This document shows positions 31,945 through 37,165 of a DNA stretch of 37,165 nt, piece after piece; position 1 is the stretch's first letter, and each line of letters starts with the position of its first letter. Both the position numbers and the translations under genes were made by a program. Below the pieces are notes generated by a model. The model was not told the DNA's origin and searched no databases. It saw nothing but the letters and a program-made list of their open reading frames with translations. The DNA comes from Frankia sp. AgB1.9 (lineage in GTDB: Bacteria; Actinomycetota; Actinomycetes; Frankiales; Frankiaceae), in assembly GCF_016786355.1 (NCBI RefSeq), contig NZ_JADWYX010000093.1, positions 1 to 37,165 of the forward strand, written 5' to 3'.

Positions 31945-32753
31945 CGGACCACCCTGATCTTGACGGCGCAGCCCGCCGCGTCCCGGACGACCTGGATATT
32001 GTCGCGGATCAGGGCGAACTGCCCGGGGTCGATGTGCGTGACCGTCTCGACCCGCGGGGTCGGAGGCTTGTTGTATGGGCCGCGGGGCAGCATCCGCACC
32101 CCCATCGCCCCGAGCAGGACCGGAGCGGCCCCGTCGACGGAGCTGATCCAGGTGTGCGCACGCTGCGAGATCAGCTCCAGGTGCCCGGTGCGACCGAGGC
32201 CGAGCAGCCGGTAGATCATGCCCGGGACGACCAGTCCGTGGTCCTCCAGGTAGGTGGTCGCGGCGACGCGGTTCTTCGGAAGATCCGTGCTCGACTCCTT
32301 GGACCGCGAGGCGGGAAAGGCGATCGCGCCGGTGTAGTCACGCGAGGCGAAGTGGTCGTAGACCTCGAGCCACTCGCGGTCGCCGGCGGCGTGGACCACC
32401 GCGCACAGCCGGAACTCACTGGTGATCGCGAGGATCTGCTTGGCCGCGAGGTCGCTGGCGCGGATGGTGGCCGGCCCGTCGTGCATCACGTCCGGCAGGA
32501 TGATTTCCTGAGCGTGTACTGCCCGCGCGGCGCGGACCAGGTCGTCGGCGGGCAGTGCCCGGCCGAGGTCGAAGACTCCGTTGTCTACGATGACGGCTGC
32601 ACCCAGCCCGGCCTCTTCGGCGAAGAATGCCCGGTACTCCGGATCGCTGAGCACGCGGTGGGCCGCCACGTGGTGGACGGTCGCCGGGTCCTGGGCGGCG
32701 AAGTCGCGCAGGTAGGCGGCCGGCGCGATGACCGAGACGCTGATGCCGTGCAC
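31941..32753 (-). CDS. TGT/DpdA-like TIM-barrel protein (about 270 aa)
   Basis: GTG at 32753 (AGGTGA 5 bases upstream) is favoured; GTG at 32768, overlapping queE by 11 bases, is possible. Strand-helix alternation fits a barrel: SVSVIAPAAYL, AAVIVDNGVFDLG, QEIILPDVMHDGP, LCAVVHAAGDREW, GAIAFPASR, MIYRLLGLGRTGHLELISQ, HTWISSVDGAAPVLLGAMGV. VDNG, LPDV and SSVD place acidic residues where tRNA-guanine transglycosylase and phage DpdA proteins keep catalytic Asp. The CxCxxC zinc site of canonical TGT is missing, and the protein is shorter. TGT enzymes exchange guanine for 7-deazaguanine in tRNA, and DpdA does so in DNA. Neighbouring folE, queD and queE strengthen the call. Confidence 0.5.
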   Translation of the reverse strand: MHGISVSVIAPAAYLRDFAAQDPATVHHVAAHRVLSDPEYRAFFAEEAGLGAAVIVDNGVFDLGRALPADDLVRAARAVHAQEIILPDVMHDGPATIRASDLAAKQILAITSEFRLCAVVHAAGDREWLEVYDHFASRDYTGAIAFPASRSKESSTDLPKNRVAATTYLEDHGLVVPGMIYRLLGLGRTGHLELISQRAHTWISSVDGAAPVLLGAMGVRMLPRGPYNKPPTPRVETVTHIDPGQFALIRDNIQVVRDAAGCAVKIRVVR

Positions 32754-32757
32754 GGCG

Positions 32758-33561
32758 TCACCTGCCACGCTCGCCGCCCCAGATCAGGACGTGCTCGCGG
32801 ACGGTGAGGTTCCAGCCGAAGGCGAGGGCGGCATCGGCGGCCATCCGCAACCGCCCTGTGACCGCGGCCGGGGTGGTGCCCTCGGGGGACAGCCAGATCT
32901 CGGTCAGGCCGAACTCGCGCTGAAGCCCAGCGATCTCGTCAAGGTCGGCGGCGCCGCAGACGACGAATTTCCAACGGGCCTGCCCGCTGTCCTGGAGCTC
33001 CCGGATCGCCGCAGGCTTGATCCGCTTTTTGCGTGGCACCGCGGAGGAGGCGAGCTTGAGGCTGGCGTTGAAGGCGACCCCGGCCGCGATCAGGTCCCCG
33101 CCGGGGCAGATCGTGGCGTTGGTCTCGATCTCCATGCGCCGCCCGGTCAGCCCGGCCTGTCCTGCCAGGTGAAGCAGCGTGTCCTTGCGCAGCAGCGGCT
33201 CGCCACCGGAGGCCACGATCAGGTCGACCGGCGCGATCGCCGGGGTGGCGGTGGACGGGTCGAGTCCCATCAGCGCGTCCCAGATCTGGTCCGCCGTCAG
33301 GTGCCTCACACCGGCGGTGAGGTCGTGGCTGGCGCCGTTCCAGGTGTACTCGGTGTCGCAGCGCATCGGGCCTTCTGGCGGTGTTCCCGCCTCGCCGGGC
33401 AGTGTGGAGTACCCGCAGGTCAGGTTGCAGTCCATGAAGCGGACGAACAGAGCGCGGCGACCGAGGTTAACGCCCTCGCCCTGGAAGGAGTAGAACATCT
33501 CCGAGACGGGCACGGGCCGCTGCACGCCCGGCCCGGTAAGAGCCAAAGCTGTGGTTGTCAT
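32758..33561 (-). CDS. queE: 7-carboxy-7-deazaguanine synthase (QueE), 267 aa
   Basis: ATG at 33561 with GGAAGGAAGG immediately upstream; the longer frame to 33618 overlaps queD and is rejected. The N terminus has SEMFYSFQGEG, as in QueE. The radical-SAM cysteines are C45 and C49 (CNLTC) and, after 18 residues instead of 2, C68 (RCDTEYTW). VASGGEPLL, the GGEP SAM-binding motif, and RRMEIETNATICPGG (ETNGT-like) follow. KFVVCGAADLDEIAGL and EIWLSPEGTT are late QueE motifs. By family it rearranges 6-carboxy-5,6,7,8-tetrahydropterin into 7-carboxy-7-deazaguanine using SAM and Mg. The insertion in the cluster motif is unusual. Confidence 0.93.
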   Translation of the reverse strand: MTTTALALTGPGVQRPVPVSEMFYSFQGEGVNLGRRALFVRFMDCNLTCGYSTLPGEAGTPPEGPMRCDTEYTWNGASHDLTAGVRHLTADQIWDALMGLDPSTATPAIAPVDLIVASGGEPLLRKDTLLHLAGQAGLTGRRMEIETNATICPGGDLIAAGVAFNASLKLASSAVPRKKRIKPAAIRELQDSGQARWKFVVCGAADLDEIAGLQREFGLTEIWLSPEGTTPAAVTGRLRMAADAALAFGWNLTVREHVLIWGGERGR

Positions 33562-33584
33562 GGCCTTCCTTCCGGGACCGGCGG

Positions 33585-33968
33585 TCACGCGGCCGGCTTG
33601 GGCCGGTACTCGGCCCAAGTCGACGAAGTCTCACTGACGCGGACCGCCACGATGGCGGCCGCGGAAGGCAGAGCGATGTTGGCGGCACACCAGTCGAACA
33701 GGACCCGGGCCAGGTGCTCGCTTGTCGGCTCGGCGTCGATGACGTCGTTCAGCATCCGGTGGTCGTATGCGTCGGCCAGGTGCCGCTTCAGCGGGTCCAG
33801 GCTGGCGAAGTCGGTGACGAACCCCGGCCCGGTCAGCTCTGTCGCTGCCACGATGACCTGGACCGTGTAGGAGTGTCCGTGCGGCCGGGCGCACTTGTGT
33901 CCGTCAGGCAGACCGCCCAGGCGGTGCCCCGCCTCGAAGGAGAACCCCTTCCCGATCGTGTAGGTCAT
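33585..33968 (-). CDS. queD: 6-carboxy-5,6,7,8-tetrahydropterin synthase (QueD), 127 aa
   Basis: ATG at 33968 overlaps the folE stop by 4 bases. FEAGHRLGG supplies zinc ligand His15. KCARPHGHSY supplies the catalytic Cys26 and ligands His30 and His32. VTDFASLDPLKRHL and DAYDHRMLND contain the conserved Asp and His of the relay, PTSEHLARVLFDW the PT-E motif, and VRVSETSSTWAEY the Glu that anchors the pterin. All QueD residues are present at the usual length. It converts dihydroneopterin triphosphate to 6-carboxytetrahydropterin, the QueE substrate. Confidence 0.96.
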   Translation of the reverse strand: MTYTIGKGFSFEAGHRLGGLPDGHKCARPHGHSYTVQVIVAATELTGPGFVTDFASLDPLKRHLADAYDHRMLNDVIDAEPTSEHLARVLFDWCAANIALPSAAAIVAVRVSETSSTWAEYRPKPAA

Positions 33969-34663
33969 GCCGCCCTCCGCGCCGAGACGTGCGCCATGGA
34001 CAGGAACTCGCTGCGTGCGGCTGGATCGTCACGCAGCAGGCCGCGCGTGGCGATGGTGACGGTGTCGCATCCCTGAGCCTTGACCCCGCGGCGCGTCATG
34101 CACAGGTGCTCGGCCTCAAGCACGACCCCGACGCCCCGGCACGCCAACCTCTCCTCCAGGAAAGAGACGATCTGCTGGCCGAGCTCCTCCTGGACCTGCA
34201 GGCGGGCGGCGAACTCATCCACTGCCCGCGCCAGCTTCGACAGGCCGGCGATGCGCTCGCCGGGCAGCACGCCCACATGGGCAAGGCCGGAGAACGGCAG
34301 CAGGTGATGGGCACAGACCGAGGTGAACGGAATGTTCCGCGCCAGCACCAGCTCGTGCTGGCGTTCGGTGTTGGGGAAGGTGGTGAACTCCCACGCCGAC
34401 GTGCTCAGCAGCTCCGCCAGGCCGGCTACCATACGGGCGGGAGTGCGCAGTGCGGCTTCGCTGTCACTGGGAACACCGAACGCGGCCAGCAGCGCGGCGG
34501 CTGCCGTTTTGGCAGCATCCAGGTCGAAGAAAGCGGAACCGGGGTTCTCGGGCCTGAGCGTTAACAGGCTGCTTCCGGGAGGCGCGGCGGGCTCGTGCTC
34601 GTCGCGGCGGCTCGCGGCGGAGGATGCCGCCAGACCAGCGGGCCGCTGGGAAAGCGTCGTCAT
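33965..34663 (-). CDS. folE: GTP cyclohydrolase I (FolE), 232 aa
   Basis: ATG at 34663; longer frames add non-homologous sequence. The first 35 residues are a poorly conserved leader. The catalytic domain has FTSVCAHHLLPFSGLAHVGV with zinc ligands C117 and H120, RIAGLSKLARAVDEFAARLQ (substrate loop), VQEELGQQI, and EAEHLCMTRRGVKAQG with the third ligand C188. It makes dihydroneopterin triphosphate from GTP. The cluster-specific copy, adjacent to queD and queE, probably serves deazaguanine synthesis, not folate. No Shine-Dalgarno sequence precedes the ATG; TACCGT 8 bases upstream may be a -10 of a leaderless transcript. Confidence 0.96.
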   Translation of the reverse strand: MTTLSQRPAGLAASSAASRRDEHEPAAPPGSSLLTLRPENPGSAFFDLDAAKTAAAALLAAFGVPSDSEAALRTPARMVAGLAELLSTSAWEFTTFPNTERQHELVLARNIPFTSVCAHHLLPFSGLAHVGVLPGERIAGLSKLARAVDEFAARLQVQEELGQQIVSFLEERLACRGVGVVLEAEHLCMTRRGVKAQGCDTVTIATRGLLRDDPAARSEFLSMAHVSARRAA

Positions 34664-34721
34664 GCAGCGAACGGTAAGGCGGCCCCACGGGCCGAACATG
34701 AGCTGGCGGAATACGCGCCGG
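34664..34721 (-). promoter_or_regulatory. Short leader/promoter region of the deazaguanine operon
   Basis: Only 58 bases separate the XRE stop from folE. TACCGT (34676-34671 on the minus strand) fits TANNNT, and GGCCC-CAC-GGGCC (34681-34693) is a small hairpin that may act as operator or terminator for the regulator gene. The -35 is unclear. Confidence 0.3.
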
Positions 34722-35951
34722 TCAGCCGTCCAGGTGAAACCGATCGGACATCCGCCGGAGCCGCTCACGCACGCCGGCCCGCTCGGCGGTCACCAGAGAT
34801 CGCAGCGTCGACCGGGCCATCGGGTGGTGGCGGATGAGCTGCGGGGCCAGGCGCTCGGCGGTCTCCAGCTCAGCCAGCGCCCTATCGCGGTTGCTGTCCC
34901 ACAGCCACGCGCGGGCCAGGTCAAGGTGATGGTGGCCCTGCCGTGAGTTCGGCAGAGCGGCGACCACAGCCGGGTCGGTCCTGGCGTTCATCTGCAGTGC
35001 CCGGCGGTGGTCTCCAGCATCCAGGGCGACCGCCACCGCGTGGACGGCGACGTTCCCGCTGGAGAAAGTCAGCGAGTGCCGGTCATAGACCGGCGGCCCT
35101 ATCGCAGTGTCCATCCGGTCGGCGGCAGTCCTGGCGTAGACGATCCGGTCGTATGCCTGGCCGGGGTCGCCGGCCCGCGCGGCCGAGACCCCGGCCCGCA
35201 GGTGCAGCGACCCCCACGCCCGCAACGCAAGCTGATCACCGCGCGCATAGGGCCCTTCGAGATCGTTGAGGGCCTTGTCCAGCAGGGATAGGGAGTCCGC
35301 CCAGTCCGCCGTCGTCCACATATCCCACGCGCGCATCCAGTCGGCCACGGCCGCCAGCACCGGGTCCCCCGACAAACGCGCGGCCCAGGCCGCCCGCTCG
35401 CAGGCGATCGCCACCAGCTCAGGATGGCCCAGAGAGTGCGCCGCAGTGTGGGCAAACTTGCACTGCACGCCGTACAGCGCGAACGCCTCCTCGCGCTCGT
35501 GCCCCGACGACACCTCCGCGAGCGCCCGCGCCTCCCGCAGCATGTCCGGCAGCGCCCGCAGGATCGCCACGTTTGCCGCCGCGTCCCGCAGCCGGTGTAG
35601 CCCGGTCATCTGCCCCCATAGAACCTCCGCGCGGCGCGGCGTGCCGTCGAAAACCGGGGCTAGGTCGAACCGCCGCATCTCCCGCACGATCGACGTCGCC
35701 GCGGCGTGCCACTGGTTCTCCGACGGCGACGCGACATACGGCCGGCCGATCAGGTCATTCGGATGGACATGCAGCTCAGTGGCGAGCTGGTTCAGCAGCC
35801 CGACGCGGTCGATCTCGATCCGACCCCGCTCCATCTTTGACACCCAGCCCTGCGTCCGCTCCATCGCTGCCGCCAGGTCAGCCTGCGTCATCCCAAGCCG
35901 GAGCCGGGCCAGCCGCACCCGCCGACCAATCTCCTCGGCTTCCCCGAGCAT
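34722..35951 (-). CDS. XRE-family regulator with TPR-like region (409 aa)
   Basis: ATG at 35951 is preferred over the TTG two codons earlier. Residues 7-60 are the helix-turn-helix: IGRRVRLARLRLGMTQADLA, AAMERTQGWVSKMERGRIEI. The remaining 340 residues are helical repeats (EAFALYGVQCKFAHTAAHSL, LLDKALNDLEGPYARGDQLA, HHHLDLARAWLWDSNRDRAL, LETAERLAPQLIRHHPMAR). This resembles the regulator at 24569-25774 in architecture, including a closing HHPMARSTLR versus RHDPLARERV, so the two are distant paralogues. It probably controls the folE-to-Nudix operon just downstream on the same strand. Confidence 0.9.
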   Translation of the reverse strand: MLGEAEEIGRRVRLARLRLGMTQADLAAAMERTQGWVSKMERGRIEIDRVGLLNQLATELHVHPNDLIGRPYVASPSENQWHAAATSIVREMRRFDLAPVFDGTPRRAEVLWGQMTGLHRLRDAAANVAILRALPDMLREARALAEVSSGHEREEAFALYGVQCKFAHTAAHSLGHPELVAIACERAAWAARLSGDPVLAAVADWMRAWDMWTTADWADSLSLLDKALNDLEGPYARGDQLALRAWGSLHLRAGVSAARAGDPGQAYDRIVYARTAADRMDTAIGPPVYDRHSLTFSSGNVAVHAVAVALDAGDHRRALQMNARTDPAVVAALPNSRQGHHHLDLARAWLWDSNRDRALAELETAERLAPQLIRHHPMARSTLRSLVTAERAGVRERLRRMSDRFHLDG

Positions 35952-36022
35952 TGGCAACCCCAGCGATCCAGCGATTCAGCGATGTCACTGGCACCGTACC
36001 CACATGGCTAGGCCCGCCGGGT

Positions 36023-36433
36023 GTGGTCCTTATAGAGGTGCCTGTTCAGGGTCCGGCGCTGCGCCTGCTGAACGCCAAGCTGCCCGACGTCCTCACCAGC
36101 GCCGACGCCCATATCGATGAGCAGAGTCTCCCCCCTGCCGACCCGACCGGCTCCCCCGACGAGCCACCGGCTCCGCGAATTCCTCTCATCCGCGCCGACG
36201 CCCTGGCCCGCCGCTGGGACCGGGCGGCGCGGTTCGCCGAACACCAGGCCCGTGACAGACGCTGCCCCGCCATGAGGGGCCATGAGCGGATGCCCATCGG
36301 CCGGCGCAAGGCAGCGCGGGTCCTCCCGGAGGCGGATCAGACGGATTCGAAGGTGGCGAGGTCGACGGCGAGGATGACAAGCGGCGGTCCGCCCCAGCGT
36401 CGTCTCCTGCGGATCACGCGGGCCTGGGCGTAG
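36023..36433 (+). CDS. Hypothetical protein, doubtful (136 aa)
   Basis: GTG at 36023; the frame reads VVLIEVPVQGPALRLLNAKL, PDVLTSADAHIDEQSLPP and IPLIRADALARRWDRAARFA, which looks protein-like. There is no clear ribosome-binding site and the last 30 residues overlap the minus-strand gene at 36337-36684. No family recognised. Could be spurious or a gene remnant. Confidence 0.3.
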   Translation: MVLIEVPVQGPALRLLNAKLPDVLTSADAHIDEQSLPPADPTGSPDEPPAPRIPLIRADALARRWDRAARFAEHQARDRRCPAMRGHERMPIGRRKAARVLPEADQTDSKVARSTARMTSGGPPQRRLLRITRAWA

Positions 36434-36684
36434 CTCCCCTCGTCGTCACCGGCCACCAGCCGCGCGCCCCGGGAGAGGACGACTCCCGGCTCGGCGGCGT
36501 CGGCGAGCGCCGTGACCCGGCCCTGCGCGCGTAGCACGCCGGTCGCGCCTGGGCCGGGTGGCACGCATCCCGGCCGGTTATGGCAGGGATCGACCGGCCG
36601 GGATGAGGCTTGCGAGAGGCGGTGCGTGGCGACGAGGCGGGCGCGGGCCATAGGCGCTGACGTCGGCGTCCAAGGATGGGGCAT
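36337..36684 (-). CDS. Hypothetical protein (up to 115 aa)
   Basis: The C-terminal 65 residues are coherent (VLRAQGRVTALADAAEPGVV, LSRGARLVAGDDEGSYAQAR, PPLVILAVDLATFESV) and look like a real small domain. The N-terminal 50 are Pro/Arg/His-rich. ATG at 36684 or 36651 are possible starts. Function unknown. It may be an independent gene or the surviving tail of the decayed relaxase just upstream. Confidence 0.45.
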   Translation of the reverse strand: MPHPWTPTSAPMARARLVATHRLSQASSRPVDPCHNRPGCVPPGPGATGVLRAQGRVTALADAAEPGVVLSRGARLVAGDDEGSYAQARVIRRRRRWGGPPLVILAVDLATFESV

Positions 36685-36747
36685 GGCGGCGTCGGCGGTG
36701 TGGCTTCGGCCCGGCCTGGCTCACGCCGGGGGCGGGGCCTCGTCGGC

Positions 36748-36913
36748 TGGCCCGCTCATCGCCGAACGCCCACAGCAGGCTCACCGACTTCGGCGCCGCG
36801 CATACGACGTCGAACCCGAGCACCGTCGCCGGCACCTTCCGCCCGGCGATCCATCGCTCCAGGTCGACCCGGCGCACCCGCCACCGCCCGGCCGCATTCT
36901 TCACCCCGGACAA
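36748..36913 (-). pseudogene. MobF/TrwC-type relaxase fragment
   Basis: About 55 codons read RWRVRRVDLERWIAGRKVPA, TVLGFDVVCAAPKSVSLLWA and FGDERA. The block GFDxxxxxPKSVSLLWAxGD is characteristic of MobF/TrwC relaxases of conjugative elements. The upstream Tyr motif and the downstream His triad and helicase are missing, and the frame degenerates after FGDERA. Relaxases of this type exceed 800 aa, so this is a remnant, suggesting a former conjugative or integrative element at this edge. Confidence 0.6.
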
Positions 36914-37056
36914 CCCGCCAGCCGCCAGCCCTGTCGGGCGTCCCCCTCAGAGTCGAGATCGGCATCCCCGCCGGCGACCTCAGGCGGCAAGGTGATGATT
37001 GGAAGTTCGGCGGGCGTCTGTCCGTCCTGCTTGTGGCGACCTGGGTGTGTGCCGGG

Positions 37057-37165
37057 ATGATGGGGAGGGTGTCGGAGGGTTTGGAGGCCGGGTTGGCGTC
37101 GGTGGGGCCTGCGGTGCGGCCCCCGGCCCCTGCGGCGGGCGTGGCGGGTCTGTCCCCGCAGCGTC
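37057..37165 (+). CDS. Possible 5' end of a gene running off the window
   Basis: ATG at 37057 opens a frame (MMGRVSEGLEAGLASVGPAV) that stays open to the edge with G/C third bases. The open frame extends further upstream without a better start. There is too little sequence to identify it, and the minus strand is also open here. Confidence 0.22.
   Translation, partial: MMGRVSEGLEAGLASVGPAVRPPAPAAGVAGLSPQR

Noticed and set aside
36901..37165. A minus-strand open frame entering from the right edge
   Set aside because: Mostly Arg/His/Pro-rich. Only the last 35 codons look protein-like and the plus strand is equally open, so no call was made.

Overview
The window is from a very GC-rich actinomycete. 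GTG starts are common, most neighbouring genes overlap by 4 bases (ATGA or GTGA), and the families are typical of filamentous actinobacteria: an actinobacterial Tad pilus operon, Methyltransf_19 (DUF574) methyltransferases, an FxLD-type lanthipeptide, and XRE-TPR regulators. Frankia or a relative is my guess. No tRNA, rRNA, CRISPR array or intact transposase was seen.

1-4,364 (plus strand): two proteins built from tandem winged-helix units, one with five units repeating at exactly 228 bp. Between them is a small Cys/His protein. A truncated paralogue sits at the left edge, and a two-helix membrane protein of unknown role follows.

4,480-15,829 (minus strand): a 12-gene, tightly coupled Tad/Flp pilus operon. 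From the promoter end it encodes a lipoprotein, a secreted protein, a SAF-domain protein, a TadZ-like protein, TadA, TadB, TadC, a short Flp-like pilin, two TadE-like pseudopilins, a TadG-like protein, and a large membrane protein combining LysM with a SARP-type BTAD domain. No prepilin peptidase was seen.

16,360-23,255 (minus strand): an operon with the remains of an FxLD lanthipeptide pathway: a truncated lanC, two SpaB_C-type (thiopeptide-type) proteins and the FxLD methyltransferase. Interleaved are an anti-sigma-type ATPase, a small membrane protein, an unknown protein and two DUF574 methyltransferases. The precursor peptide (51 aa) lies apart at 26,315-26,470 on the plus strand. A less GC-rich islet (methyltransferase plus XRE regulator, 23,756-25,774) separates it from the operon. 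No LanB glutamylation domain is present, so the pathway looks broken or dependent on genes elsewhere.

26,564-35,951 (minus strand): the most interesting part. An XRE-TPR regulator is followed by folE, queD and queE, the route from GTP to 7-carboxy-7-deazaguanine. Then come a small TGT/DpdA-like barrel protein, a nucleoside-phosphorylase-like protein, a thymidylate-kinase-like P-loop kinase, a DUF2797 protein, a class I methyltransferase, a CYTH-like protein and a Nudix hydrolase. No queC is in the window. The set suggests a 7-deazapurine base/nucleotide pathway that makes a natural product, modifies nucleic acid or salvages bases. I do not recognise it as a described cluster.

35,952-37,165: poorly conserved sequence with a decayed MobF/TrwC relaxase fragment, a hint of a former integrative or conjugative element.
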